Part shown: positions 28,732 through 37,009 of the stretch, piece by piece | Position numbering within the stretch: the stretch's first letter is position 1 | How the letters are laid out: each line of letters opens with the position of its first letter | Assembly (NCBI RefSeq): GCF_001969265.1 | Contig: NZ_CP019304.1 | Span: 3,720,001-3,784,000, forward strand | Length of the DNA: 64,000 nucleotides | Reading direction: 5' to 3' | Source of the DNA: Arthrobacter sp. QXT-31 | GTDB lineage: Bacteria; Actinomycetota; Actinomycetes; Actinomycetales; Micrococcaceae | Program-made: the position numbers and the translations under genes | The notes under the pieces: model-generated | Database searches by the model: none | Seen by the model: only the letters and a program-made list of their open reading frames with translations | What the model was told of the DNA's origin: nothing

Positions 28732-29000
28732 CATCCGACGATGCGGTGAATCCGAACGACGTGCCTGCTCCGCCCACAGGGGAGAAGCCTGCCGCCCGGG
28801 AGGAGAAAAGCCCGGAGGAAAACAGCCCAGACGAGAAGCCTGCCAGGGTAAGGCCGGTGAAACCCCTGAAGCACCAGCAGGGCGACGGGGTGGTTCCGAA
28901 GAAAGCGGCCGAGGATGATGCGCGTACCTGGGGCGACTCTGAATCCGACAACGACCACGACGCGTGGCTGAAGGAGCAGAAACCCCCGCACTGGGGTTGA
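28728..29000 (+). CDS. Small charged hypothetical protein overlapping the helicase-like gene
   Basis: 90 residues, very rich in Glu, Asp, Lys and Pro, with no hydrophobic core; probably disordered except for the end (DAWLKEQKPPHWG). It begins inside the stop region of the helicase-like gene (ATGA overlap), so its synthesis should be coupled to it. Its composition resembles the acidic tail of that protein, which may mean a shared binding partner or a split of one tail. No family recognised. Confidence 0.7.
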   Translation: MTSDDAVNPNDVPAPPTGEKPAAREEKSPEENSPDEKPARVRPVKPLKHQQGDGVVPKKAAEDDARTWGDSESDNDHDAWLKEQKPPHWG

Positions 29001-29057
29001 TTGGAACGCCGGGGTCGATCGGCGCACTGGGGCTGACGACGAGGGCGTGGAGCCGGG

Positions 29058-29804
29058 TCAGCGTGCATTGGACCCGACGAGCACGAAAAACAGCTTCCCC
29101 TGGGTTGACGCACCCGCCAGGGCGCCGGCCTGGTCCGGTGTGGCAGCCACAACCAGCAGCCCGTCAGAATCGCCGGCAGCAAGCCACTGGCTGCCCTGGC
29201 TTTCCTGGCCGGAGGTCCACAGGACGGGCACCGACCGGGCGAGCACCTTTGAGGCTGATGCCTGCTCGTAGCCGTTGCCGCTGGTCAGGACCACGTTCAC
29301 GAGCTGGCCCGGGGAAACCAGCTGGATGGAGGAGGGATCCGCCATTCGCAGCGGAACGGCGGCAGATCCGGGCGGCGCGCCGGTCAGCAAACCCGGCCCC
29401 ACCAGCTGCGCATCGGTCAGGAGCTGGCCCTTGCGAAGCGGCGCGGCCAGCTGCTTGCCGCTCACTCCGGAGTGGTCGGCGAAGGTCCCGTCCGGCACCA
29501 GGGCTGGCGGCACGCTCACGGGTTTGAGGTCACTGCCGCTCAGGTTCGCGCCGGCCGGAAGATCACGGGCAGCGGCCAGGACGCTTACGGTCAGGGCAGG
29601 GGCGGGCGTCAGTTGGTGAACGGCGATCCCCGCCGCTGCGCACAGGAGGAGCGCCACAGCAAGGCGCCGGTTACGGTTCAGCCATCCTGCAAACCGCTGT
29701 CCGCGCGGGCGGTGGCGGACCGCCGGGCCGGGCAAGGGGTTGCGGCGCCCTCGGCGAACGGCCGGACGGGTTGCCCTTGCGGGGAAAATTCCGGTAGCTG
29801 GCAT
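29058..29804 (-). CDS. SAF-domain protein, CpaB/RcpC-like
   Basis: 248 residues. A long basic, Arg/Pro-rich N-terminus of about 45 residues precedes one membrane helix (LAVALLLCAAAGIAVHQL). The rest lies outside and starts with a SAF domain (AARDLPAGANLSGSDLKPVSVPPALVPDGT), as in the Flp pilus assembly protein CpaB. No other pilus gene is in the window, so a role in pilus assembly is not supported by context. The ATG has a leaderless -10 hexamer. The gene converges on the small gene ending at 29000. Confidence 0.8.
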   Translation of the reverse strand: MPATGIFPARATRPAVRRGRRNPLPGPAVRHRPRGQRFAGWLNRNRRLAVALLLCAAAGIAVHQLTPAPALTVSVLAAARDLPAGANLSGSDLKPVSVPPALVPDGTFADHSGVSGKQLAAPLRKGQLLTDAQLVGPGLLTGAPPGSAAVPLRMADPSSIQLVSPGQLVNVVLTSGNGYEQASASKVLARSVPVLWTSGQESQGSQWLAAGDSDGLLVVAATPDQAGALAGASTQGKLFFVLVGSNAR

Positions 29805-29810
29805 GCCGCC

Positions 29811-29816
29811 ACGCTA
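29811..29816 (-). promoter_or_regulatory. -10 hexamer TAGCGT (minus strand), leaderless SAF gene start
   Basis: On the minus strand TAGCGT ends 6 nt before the ATG at 29804. Confidence 0.5.
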
Positions 29817-29883
29817 CTGGTCATCCGCTGGGCCGCGGCAGGTCTGGACAGCCGTATGTGGAAAAGCCGTCCGTGGAAAAACA

Positions 29884-29917
29884 AGGAGTCCGGCCGGGTC
29901 TACCCGGCCGGACTCCT
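29884..29917 (-). terminator. Rho-independent terminator of the zinc-ribbon gene
   Basis: Arms 29884-29899 and 29902-29917 pair perfectly over 16 bp with a minimal loop. Read on the minus strand it is followed by TTGTTTTTC, so it terminates the gene ending at 29969. Confidence 0.88.
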
Positions 29918-29968
29918 GAAGTTTAGGGCGGCTGCAGTTCGAAGGCGGCAGGCGCCGCACGAACCTGC

Positions 29969-30250
29969 CTAGCTTGCGGCTGCTGCTGCCGGGGCAGCGG
30001 ATGAGGCAGCAGGCGCAGCTGCGGGGGCCGGCGCTGATGCAGCGGGGGAGGCCGAGACGGTGCTTCCCTTGGAATCGCGCGAATCAGTCCGGTAGAAGCC
30101 GGAGCCCTTGAAGACCACGCCCACGCTGTTGAACTTCTTGCGGAGCGTGCCCTGGCATTCGGGGCAGGACGTCAGAGTGCTGTCGGTGAAAGACTGCACG
30201 ATGTCGAAGGCATGGCTGCAATCCTTGCAGGCATAGGCATACGTGGGCAC
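29969..30250 (-). CDS. FmdB-type zinc-ribbon protein with disordered Ala/Pro tail (Rv0991c/Ruc-like)
   Basis: 93 residues. It starts VPTYAYACKDCSHAFD, with a second pair CPEC near 30; the four cysteines form an FmdB zinc ribbon. The last 35 residues are Ala/Pro/Ser only. In M. tuberculosis the homologous position next to the 5-FCL gene is held by Rv0991c (Ruc), a redox-regulated chaperone working with DnaK. Fold and neighbourhood both agree, so a similar role is a fair inference. GTG 30250 has GAGGAGG upstream. It follows the 5-FCL gene with a gap of 147 bp. Confidence 0.82.
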   Translation of the reverse strand: MPTYAYACKDCSHAFDIVQSFTDSTLTSCPECQGTLRKKFNSVGVVFKGSGFYRTDSRDSKGSTVSASPAASAPAPAAAPAASSAAPAAAAAS

Positions 30251-30397
30251 TGTAGATCCTCCTCTTGGACAAACGACAGGTCCCGTGCTGCCTGGCGTCA
30301 CTTCCCGGATTCTCCTTGTCGGATCACCTCGGCGGAAATGTCTCCATTAGCAGTCGCAGGGCCTGAGTGCCAATTCTAGCACCCCGCCCAGGCGAGG

Positions 30398-31009
30398 TCA
30401 CGCGAAGGCTACCAGCCCGGAGGGCATGAGCACTGCCTCGACGGGACGGTCGAAGTCCTCAGCAGGGATGGTCTGCGCGGGCAGGAGTTCGGAGTCGTAG
30501 ATGATGGCGGCCTTGGGCAGGTGCAGGCCGCCGGCGTTGGCCGCAGCCAGAAACTTGTCGTAGTAGCCGCCGCCCTGGCCGATCCTGTTGCCGCTGCGGT
30601 CCACTGCCGTCGCCGGCATGAACATCCCGGCAGCAGTCCGTACAGTGTCCAGGCCGTGGCGCTCGCCGGCCGGTTCCTGGATGGGCGCATACTTGCTGCG
30701 GATGAACTCGCTGTCCGGAGTCCAGAAGACCCAGCTGAGCTCCCGGTCCGGCTCGCACACCGGGAGCAGGATGCTGTGGCCAGCCTCATGCAGCGCGTGC
30801 AGCAGGGGGAGGGTCGGCGGTTCGAAGTCGACGCCGAGGTAGGCGGTGAACGTGGCCGGCTTGCCCGCAGCGACGGCCTCGGCCCAAGGCAGGCCGTGGG
30901 AGGCGATGCCATCGCCGGCGTTTGCGAGGTCCGTTGCTGTCAGCGTGGCCCGGATCTGCCGGTGGCGCGAACGGATCCCGTCCTTCGACTGGGTGGTGCC
31001 TGTGGGCAT
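30398..31009 (-). CDS. 5-formyltetrahydrofolate cyclo-ligase
   Basis: 203 residues. It converts 5-formyl-THF to 5,10-methenyl-THF using ATP, recycling the stored folate form. The family signature GQGGGYYDKFLA lies near 140, and the segment RIGQ just before it completes the motif. The substrate-side segment FEPPTLPLLHALHEAGHSILLPV is also typical. ATG 31009 follows AAGGGAGA. It is divergent from galU, with 86 bp between starts, as in mycobacteria. Confidence 0.92.
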   Translation of the reverse strand: MPTGTTQSKDGIRSRHRQIRATLTATDLANAGDGIASHGLPWAEAVAAGKPATFTAYLGVDFEPPTLPLLHALHEAGHSILLPVCEPDRELSWVFWTPDSEFIRSKYAPIQEPAGERHGLDTVRTAAGMFMPATAVDRSGNRIGQGGGYYDKFLAAANAGGLHLPKAAIIYDSELLPAQTIPAEDFDRPVEAVLMPSGLVAFA

Positions 31010-31083
31010 GATGTCTCCCTTTGTCGCGGGGCAGGCGGCCGTGCTCCTGCCGGAAGCATTTACCGTATGAATGTTCCCTCGGA

Positions 31084-31089
31084 TAGATT
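31084..31089 (+). promoter_or_regulatory. -10 hexamer TAGATT, leaderless galU start
   Basis: TAGATT ends 6 nt before GTG 31096. Confidence 0.55.
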
Positions 31090-31095
31090 AGACCA

Positions 31096-32001
31096 GTGAC
31101 TTCCACCAATTGTTCAGTCCGCAAGGCCGTGATCCCCGCAGCGGGACTCGGCACCAGGTTCCTGCCGGCCACCAAGGCCATGCCCAAGGAGATGCTGCCG
31201 GTGGTTGACAAGCCGGCCATCCAGTACGTCGTTGAAGAAGCCGTCAAAGTCGGCCTGAGCGACGTCCTGATGATTACGGGACGCAACAAGCGCGCGCTTG
31301 AGGACCACTTCGACCGCGTCCCGGCCCTGGAAGCGACGCTGGAGGCCAAGGGCGACACCGCCAAGCTGGAATCGATCCAGGCCGCGAGCAACCTCGGCGA
31401 CATCCACTATGTCCGCCAGGGTGATCCCAAGGGCCTTGGCCACGCGGTGCTGCGTGCACGCCAGCACGTCGGCTACGAGCCGTTCGCCGTTCTCCTCGGC
31501 GACGACCTCATCGACGCCCGCGACGAACTCCTCAGCACCATGATCGAAGTGCAGGCCAAGACCGGCGGTTCCGTGGTGGCCCTCATCGAGGTGGAGCCGT
31601 CCCAGATCAGCGCCTATGGCTGCGCGGACATCTCTGAAATTGACGGCGAGGGCTTTGTCCAGATCAACAAGCTGGTGGAGAAGCCGGACGTCGACGAGGC
31701 GCCCTCGAACCTGGCGGTCATTGGCCGCTACGTGCTCCACCCCGACGTTTTCGATGTCCTGGAGAAGACCGAACCGGGCCGCGGCGGCGAGATCCAGCTG
31801 ACGGACGCGCTGCAGGAGCTCGCCAGCAGGGACGGTGAAGGCGGCGGCGTATACGGCGTGGTCTTCCGCGGGCGCCGCTACGACACGGGGGACAAGCTCA
31901 GCTACCTCAAGGCCTGCGTGGAGCTCGCCATCGACAGCGACGACCTCGGACCAGGTCTGCGTGACTGGCTTCCGCGAGTCGCCGCCCGTTTGTCCGAGTA
32001 A
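31096..32001 (+). CDS. galU: UTP-glucose-1-phosphate uridylyltransferase
   Basis: 301 residues. It makes UDP-glucose for glycans and trehalose. The nucleotide-binding start VIPAAGLGTRFLPATKAMPKE carries the catalytic Arg and Lys; VVDKPAIQYVVEEA and the metal-binding VLLGDD segment follow, and the sugar-binding lysine region lies near VEKP. Full length. The start is a GTG with leaderless spacing. The acetyltransferase gene begins 7 nt after the stop, so the two are probably one transcript. Confidence 0.96.
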   Translation: MTSTNCSVRKAVIPAAGLGTRFLPATKAMPKEMLPVVDKPAIQYVVEEAVKVGLSDVLMITGRNKRALEDHFDRVPALEATLEAKGDTAKLESIQAASNLGDIHYVRQGDPKGLGHAVLRARQHVGYEPFAVLLGDDLIDARDELLSTMIEVQAKTGGSVVALIEVEPSQISAYGCADISEIDGEGFVQINKLVEKPDVDEAPSNLAVIGRYVLHPDVFDVLEKTEPGRGGEIQLTDALQELASRDGEGGGVYGVVFRGRRYDTGDKLSYLKACVELAIDSDDLGPGLRDWLPRVAARLSE

Positions 32002-32007
32002 GCCCTC

Positions 32008-32628
32008 ATGAGGGTCAGCCACATCTGGCCGGTCACTTTGGAATGCGGGGACATCGTCCTGCGCCCCATCAGGTACCGCGACCGGAAGGAATGGACTGAG
32101 GTCCGTTCGCGCAACAGCGACTGGCTGGCGCCCTGGGAAGCATCCAACCCCATCCCGGGCGGGGCGCTGCCCGATTACCGGCAGATGGTCAAGTCCCTGA
32201 ACACGCAGGCGGCCCAGGCCACGGCGCTGCCCTTCGTGATCGCGGAGTGGACACCCGGATACCGTGACCCGGTCATTGTGGGGCAGCTCACCGTCTCCTC
32301 CATAGTGTGGGGATCCGCGATGATGGCGACTCTCGGCTACTGGGTCGACCAGGCCCGGGCCGGCCACGGGATTGCCCCCACCGCGGTGGCGATGGCAACC
32401 GACCACTGCTTCCGGACCCTTGGCCTGCACAGGATGGAAATCAACATCCGTCCCGAAAACGGTCCGAGTCTTCGCGTCGTGGAAAAGCTCGGATTCAGGG
32501 ACGAGGGCTACCGTCCGCGCTTCCTGCACATCAATGGCGAATGGGCGGACCACCGCTCCTTCGCACTGACGTCAGAGGAGATTCCCGAAGGCCTCCTCAG
32601 CCGCTGGCTGCGGGTCAGGCCTGCCTGA
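32008..32628 (+). CDS. GNAT-family N-acetyltransferase, RimJ-like
   Basis: 206 residues. The pattern CGDIVLRPIRYRDRKEWTEVRSRN opens the GNAT fold, GYWVDQARAGHGIAPTAVAMA forms the acetyl-CoA pyrophosphate loop (Q/RxxGxG/A type), and HRMEINIRPENGPSLRVVEKLGF is the typical RimJ/RimL end. In mycobacteria the gene after galU and moeA1 is annotated rimJ; the acceptor protein there is not proved, and here it is unknown. Confidence 0.88.
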   Translation: MRVSHIWPVTLECGDIVLRPIRYRDRKEWTEVRSRNSDWLAPWEASNPIPGGALPDYRQMVKSLNTQAAQATALPFVIAEWTPGYRDPVIVGQLTVSSIVWGSAMMATLGYWVDQARAGHGIAPTAVAMATDHCFRTLGLHRMEINIRPENGPSLRVVEKLGFRDEGYRPRFLHINGEWADHRSFALTSEEIPEGLLSRWLRVRPA

Positions 32629-32741
32629 GCGCCGAATGACAGAGCCGCTGGTCAGGGCGGGGTTGTCCACATAATTCCACTGATTTGAACCTCGGTCGCG
32701 ACACACCGAGATGAATGCCACACCAGCCCCAACATTCCTCA

Positions 32742-32747
32742 TACGGT
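32742..32747 (+). promoter_or_regulatory. -10 hexamer TACGGT, leaderless start of SepX/GlpR-like gene
   Basis: TACGGT ends 7 nt before GTG 32755. A TTG at 32749 in the same frame is too close to the hexamer to be used. Confidence 0.45.
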
Positions 32748-32754
32748 TTTGTGT

Positions 32755-33738
32755 GTGGACTTCCCCCTTAGCAGCTCAGTCATCCTTGTGGCTGCTGTCG
32801 CGCTCTGGATCGTTTGGGTTGCCCCCTACGTGCTCCGCAACGGCCGGCACCAGTTCCAGGTTGCCGGTGACCTGACGCTGGAGGGCGTCGACGCCGAAAC
32901 TGCAAACCCGCAAGCCGGGACGGTTGTATATATGGCCGCCCAGCAGGAGAAACGCATGGACACCAGGAAGAGCAGCGAACCAGCAACGGGCCCCACCCCG
33001 GCTCCGTCCGGCAGCAGGCCAGCCGCGAAAGGGACCGGTGCCTTTCGGATCCGTTACGGGCGGACGGCCATCGCGTTCGTCGGGCTGCTGTCGTTCCTCA
33101 CGGCGGTTGTGGCCGGAGTCCTGCGGCTCTTCGGGCTCGGCAACCCTTGGGTTCCTGCCGTGGCGTTCCTGACTGGCGTTGCCGCCGTCGTGGTTTTGCG
33201 GCGTCTCGCGATTCGCGACCGCCGCAGGAAAGTCAGCGCCGCGTTTAAGGCCGCGATGGCTTCTCCTGCCAGCCGGGAGCCTGCCGCCGAGCGCCGCGAG
33301 GAGGCAGCGCCCGCTCCGGAACCCGTGAAGCCCCGGGAAAGTGCGCTTTTCGATGCCGAGGCGGAAGCGCCGAAGCCGAAGCCGAAGCCCCTGACCGCAG
33401 CCGAACTCCGCGAGGCTGCACTCGCGGTGGCGATTGCCGCGGGCGACGAAAGCGCCGCAGCCCCGGTGCAGGGCCCCGAGGCCCCATCTGAGTCCAGCTG
33501 GGAGCCAGTGGAGATTCCCAAACCGACGTACGTTGAAGCGGCCAAGGCGGAGCGTCCGGCTCCCGAGCCGCTGGCGCTGCCCGAGGCTCCGAAGTCCGTG
33601 GGCAAGCCTTCGCTCAAGCAGGGGCCGGCTGCTGCAGCTCCCGTGGCATCGCCGAATGCCGCGCCCGCCAAACCGCTGACCAAAGCCCAAAGCGCGCTGA
33701 GCAACCTCGATGACGTCCTGCAGCGCCGCCGCGCGTAG
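32755..33738 (+). CDS. SepX/GlpR-like actinobacterial divisome membrane protein
   Basis: 327 residues. A first membrane helix sits at the very N-terminus (SSSVILVAAVALWIVWVAPYVLRNGR) with the W..W..PY..R pattern of the SepX/GlpR family. Two more helices lie at about 105-125 and 127-147. The remaining 170 residues are Ala/Pro/Glu/Lys-rich and probably disordered, with a conserved-looking end (SALSNLDDVLQRRRA). SepX (Streptomyces) and GlpR (Corynebacterium) act in cell division; the mycobacterial homologue Rv0996 sits in the same galU-rimJ neighbourhood. The assignment uses topology and synteny, not an alignment. Confidence 0.68.
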   Translation: MDFPLSSSVILVAAVALWIVWVAPYVLRNGRHQFQVAGDLTLEGVDAETANPQAGTVVYMAAQQEKRMDTRKSSEPATGPTPAPSGSRPAAKGTGAFRIRYGRTAIAFVGLLSFLTAVVAGVLRLFGLGNPWVPAVAFLTGVAAVVVLRRLAIRDRRRKVSAAFKAAMASPASREPAAERREEAAPAPEPVKPRESALFDAEAEAPKPKPKPLTAAELREAALAVAIAAGDESAAAPVQGPEAPSESSWEPVEIPKPTYVEAAKAERPAPEPLALPEAPKSVGKPSLKQGPAAAAPVASPNAAPAKPLTKAQSALSNLDDVLQRRRA

Positions 33739-33771
33739 CCAGCGCCCGGTACCGTGTGGGGCGCCACGGTA

Positions 33772-34572
33772 ATGGTCCGCGTCTGCATTGCCGGCGGCAC
33801 CGGCCAGGCCGGCCGGGCAGTGGTGCGCCAGGCACTGGACCGGGGACACGCCGTCGCCGTGCTGAGCCGGAACCCGCCGCTTCCGGGAGCCCGGGGCTAC
33901 TACGACGGCGCCGCTTACTTTCGCGCGGACGTCACCACCGGTGAAGGGGTGGCAGAGGCGCTGGCGGGTGCCGACGTCGTGATCGATTGCCTTGAAGCGC
34001 GGACCGGCAAGGCGCTCAGGAACTATGCGGCTGGCGGGGCGGCGCTACTGGGCGAAGCCGCGGCCGCCGGCGTGGCCCGGGCGGTACAGCTCTCCATCGC
34101 CAACTGTGACCAGAGCACTCTCGCGTATTACCGGTCCAAAGCGGACAAGGAGCGCGTGTACGCAAGATCGCCGCTCGAAACCCGGACGGTGCGAACCACG
34201 CAGTTCCACAGCCTGCTGGCAGGCATTTTCGCCGCGGGTTCCCGCGTTGGCCTGGTGCCGGTGATCAAGGGTGCCCGGTTCCAGACCATCGCCCCTGCCG
34301 ATGTGGCGTCGGCGCTTCTGGAAGCCGCACTGCAACCGCCGTCCGGCGATGCGCACGCCTCGCAGACAATCGGCGGGCCGGAAGTGCTGGACATGGGATC
34401 CCTGGCAAGCACCTGGAAGCGGATAACCGGCGGCAGGGGCCTGGTGACAAACCTGCCGCTGCCTGGCTCCACGGGCAGGTTTCTGCGTGAAGGAAAAAAC
34501 CTGGCGCCCGGGCAACGTTACGGAGACACGACATTTGAGGCGTGGTTGGCAAACCGGCAAGAAAATTTGTAG
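33772..34572 (+). CDS. NAD(P)-binding atypical SDR-type protein
   Basis: 266 residues. The N-terminal dinucleotide loop VCIAGGTGQAGRAVVRQAL and the later VLSRNPP segment define an atypical short-chain dehydrogenase (NmrA/DUF2867-like). There is no YxxxK catalytic pair at the classical position; YYRSKADKE near 117 may be a remnant of it. Members act as quinone or flavin reductases or as redox sensors. GTG 33754 is an alternative start. The gene ends 44 nt before the tRNA. Confidence 0.8.
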   Translation: MVRVCIAGGTGQAGRAVVRQALDRGHAVAVLSRNPPLPGARGYYDGAAYFRADVTTGEGVAEALAGADVVIDCLEARTGKALRNYAAGGAALLGEAAAAGVARAVQLSIANCDQSTLAYYRSKADKERVYARSPLETRTVRTTQFHSLLAGIFAAGSRVGLVPVIKGARFQTIAPADVASALLEAALQPPSGDAHASQTIGGPEVLDMGSLASTWKRITGGRGLVTNLPLPGSTGRFLREGKNLAPGQRYGDTTFEAWLANRQENL

Positions 34573-34616
34573 CCTAGGGAAACCGGCGCTGGAGTTCCTT
34601 CGGGAAACGGCGCCAC

Positions 34617-34689
34617 GGGGTTATAGCTCAGTTGGTAGAGCGCTTCGTTCGCATCGAAGAGGTCAGGGGTTCAAATCCCCTTAACTCCA
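34617..34689 (+). tRNA. tRNA-Ala (anticodon CGC)
   Basis: A full cloverleaf of 73 nt. The acceptor stem GGGGTTA/TAACTCC contains the G3-U70 pair that identifies alanine tRNAs. The D arm is GCTC-AGTTGGTA-GAGC and the anticodon arm CTTCG-TTCGCAT-CGAAG with anticodon CGC, reading GCG. The T arm is AGGGG-TTCAAAT-CCCCT and the discriminator base is A. CCA is not encoded. Confidence 0.97.
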
Positions 34690-34698
34690 CAAACGTGA

Positions 34699-34735
34699 CA
34701 CCACCGGTCTTCGGACCGGGGGTGCTTTGTTTTTT
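34699..34735 (+). terminator. Rho-independent terminator of tRNA-Ala
   Basis: Arms 34699-34709 and 34714-34724 pair around a TTCG tetraloop with one mismatch, followed by CTTTGTTTTTT. It starts 10 nt after the tRNA. Confidence 0.9.
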
Positions 34736-34886
34736 CGGCTGGTAGCCGCGCGCGGGGATGAAGGTGAACTCTGTGAGGATTTCGCCGGTGCCGTGTTGGA
34801 CGGCTGTGGCGGCCAATCGGCAAAGTCTGCGCATGTTTGGATAGGAGAAGACAAAACCGCGGCTGGGGGACTGATGGAGCCATTTG

Positions 34887-35768
34887 ATGGCTGACTACTT
34901 GAACTACATCAATATGACCAAGAAGCAGTCCGAGGCCGCATTCCATGAGTATTTGGAGGAGCGCGTGCCGGCGCTGGAGCGGCTGCGGGGATCCCTGGCG
35001 GCTGACGGGCAGGACCCGGACGCCCTCCTTGATGGCTCCGTCGAGAGCCTGGTTCCCCTCTGGCGGTGGATCCTGGCCCACCTCACGCGCGCAGACGATC
35101 CCGCCGCCACAGACACCACCAGTGTGCCGCGGGAGCAGTGGCCCTCGTGGGCACGGTACGGCGGTGAGACGGTAGGGAAACTCTCACTGGAGTCGCTGTT
35201 CCTGCTGGACGGACTGGTGTCCTACCTGGGCGACGTCGTGCAGCAGCGCGCACCAGGGGCGCGGTGGGAGATCGCGCACCACCGCATCAAGCGATACCAC
35301 CTCAACAAGCACCCTGTCCTGGTCAGCGGCACGGGGGAGGACCACCACTTCCTCCCCGATTTGCCGAGGGCGCGCGCCCACGGCAACCTCACCGGCTTCC
35401 GTGAGTCCCCGGATGACGCCATGGCCGTGTACGCACGCGGTCTCATCGAGCAGCTGAACCGCGGCGACCAGCCGGATGATGAGGAGATGGCCGAGGACGA
35501 GCCGCTCGTGGAGGTCGAAGACCTGGGCGATGACGCACTCCGCGGCCGTGAGCTTGAGGTGGCGTTGCGCGAGGACATCGTCTTCGAGCACAACCGGGTG
35601 GTGGGCAGCATGCTCAAAGCCCTCAAACAGGAAGACGGCATCACCAGGGTGATCCGCGAAGACCGCGAGATCCTCCTTGTCGTCACACCGACCTGGAGCG
35701 CCACTCAGCTTCAGGAGTGGGTGGCGACCTATCTGCGGGACAACATCCGCGACCTGCGGCCCGTCTAG
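34887..35768 (+). CDS. Hypothetical soluble protein downstream of tRNA-Ala
   Basis: 293 residues, no signal peptide and no membrane segment. The N-terminal half is helical (KKQSEAAFHEYLEERVPALERLRG); an acidic stretch lies at about 193-215, and the C-terminus looks alpha/beta (ILLVVTPTWSATQLQEWVATYL). ATG 34887 has GGAG at 34876-34879; a TTG just before it is less likely. No family recognised. It is the first of several hypothetical genes after the tRNA. Confidence 0.7.
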   Translation: MADYLNYINMTKKQSEAAFHEYLEERVPALERLRGSLAADGQDPDALLDGSVESLVPLWRWILAHLTRADDPAATDTTSVPREQWPSWARYGGETVGKLSLESLFLLDGLVSYLGDVVQQRAPGARWEIAHHRIKRYHLNKHPVLVSGTGEDHHFLPDLPRARAHGNLTGFRESPDDAMAVYARGLIEQLNRGDQPDDEEMAEDEPLVEVEDLGDDALRGRELEVALREDIVFEHNRVVGSMLKALKQEDGITRVIREDREILLVVTPTWSATQLQEWVATYLRDNIRDLRPV

Positions 35769-35932
35769 GCACCCAGGACAACAGAAGGAGTGGACGTGGG
35801 TGCTTCATCTGAGACACGCCCCCCTCAGCAGACGGACTGTTCGTAACCTTATAATCGGAGCATGCCAATCACGCCCCTCAACCGAGGCCTCCATGCCCAG
35901 CAGCCCGAGCTCGTGCAGCGCGGGAGCGACCT

Positions 35933-36958
35933 GTGAGCGGCGGTCTCGTCGCCCTGCTCGACGACGTCGCAGCCCTGGCCCGCATTGCGGCTGCCTCGGT
36001 GGACGACGTCGCGGCCGGCGCCGCGAAGGCTAGTGCAAAGGCCGCCGGCGTGGTGATCGACGACGCCGCAGTCACCCCGCAGTACGTCTCCGGGGCTGAC
36101 CCGTCCCGTGAGCTGCCGATGATCAAGCGCATCTTCTGGGGCTCGCTCCGGAACAAGCTGCTGATCATCCTGCCGGCTCTGCTGGCCGTGAGCGCCTTCA
36201 TCCCCTGGGCCATTCCGTTCATCCTCATGTTGGGCGGCACGTACCTCTGCTATGAGGGGGCCGAGAAGGTCTGGCACAAGCTCCGTGGCCACCATGCCGC
36301 GGACGAGGATGAGCCGGCGGTGGAGAGGGGGCCGGAGGCGGAGTCCAGGGTCATCAAGGGCGCCATCACCACCGACTTCATCCTGTCCTGCGAGATCATG
36401 GTCATCTCGATGAACGAGGTCGCCGCCGAATCGTTGTGGGCCCGGGCGCTCATCCTGGTCCTCGTGGCCTTCGTCATCACGGTCGCCGTCTACGGCGCCG
36501 TCGCGCTGATCGTCAAGATGGACGACGTCGGCATGCACCTCGCTGCCAAGCAATCCGCGAGCTCCCGGCGCATCGGTGAGATGCTCGTCAAGGGAATGCC
36601 CTCGGTACTGGCCGCGATCACCTTCGTCGGCACAATCGCCATGCTTTGGGTCGGCGGCCACATCATGCTGCAGGGAGCCTACGACCTCGGCTGGCACGGA
36701 CCGTATGACATAGTCCACGCCCTCGAACATCCTTTCGCCGAGCTCGCCGTGGTGGGCGGTTTCCTTGCCTGGCTCGTCAACACCTTGTGCTCTGCCGTCA
36801 TCGGCCTTGCTTGGGGCCTTGTCGTCATGGCCGTTGTTGGCCCGCTGCTGAAAGTGCTGCCGTTCGGCAAGAAGAAGGGCGGGCACGCAGAAGGTGACGT
36901 CCGTGCTGCAGCAGCCGGTCATAGCCCCAAGAACCGGGACCCCGGATCAGCCTCCTAG
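35933..36958 (+). CDS. DUF808 (YedI-like) inner membrane protein
   Basis: 341 residues. The N-terminus SGGLVALLDDVAALARIAAASVDDVAAGAAKASAKAAGVV is the DUF808 signature, followed by the VTPQYVSG segment and then about six membrane helices. E. coli YedI is the reference member; its function is unknown. GTG 35933 follows GGGAG with a 6-nt gap. The 164 bp before it hold no evident gene. Confidence 0.92.
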   Translation: MSGGLVALLDDVAALARIAAASVDDVAAGAAKASAKAAGVVIDDAAVTPQYVSGADPSRELPMIKRIFWGSLRNKLLIILPALLAVSAFIPWAIPFILMLGGTYLCYEGAEKVWHKLRGHHAADEDEPAVERGPEAESRVIKGAITTDFILSCEIMVISMNEVAAESLWARALILVLVAFVITVAVYGAVALIVKMDDVGMHLAAKQSASSRRIGEMLVKGMPSVLAAITFVGTIAMLWVGGHIMLQGAYDLGWHGPYDIVHALEHPFAELAVVGGFLAWLVNTLCSAVIGLAWGLVVMAVVGPLLKVLPFGKKKGGHAEGDVRAAAAGHSPKNRDPGSAS

Positions 36959-36996
36959 CCGGCTGACAGGGAAGCTCGCCGTGGCGTGATGGCCTA

Positions 36997-37002
36997 TAGG
37001 GT
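36997..37002 (+). promoter_or_regulatory. -10 hexamer TAGGGT, leaderless start of gene at 37010
   Basis: TAGGGT ends 7 nt before ATG 37010. Confidence 0.45.
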
Positions 37003-37009
37003 AGACGCC

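Noticed and set aside
34628..34834. Minus-strand ORF across the tRNA-Ala gene
   Set aside because: Much of it is the complement of the tRNA and its terminator. The part beyond the terminator is mentioned only as a possible remnant.
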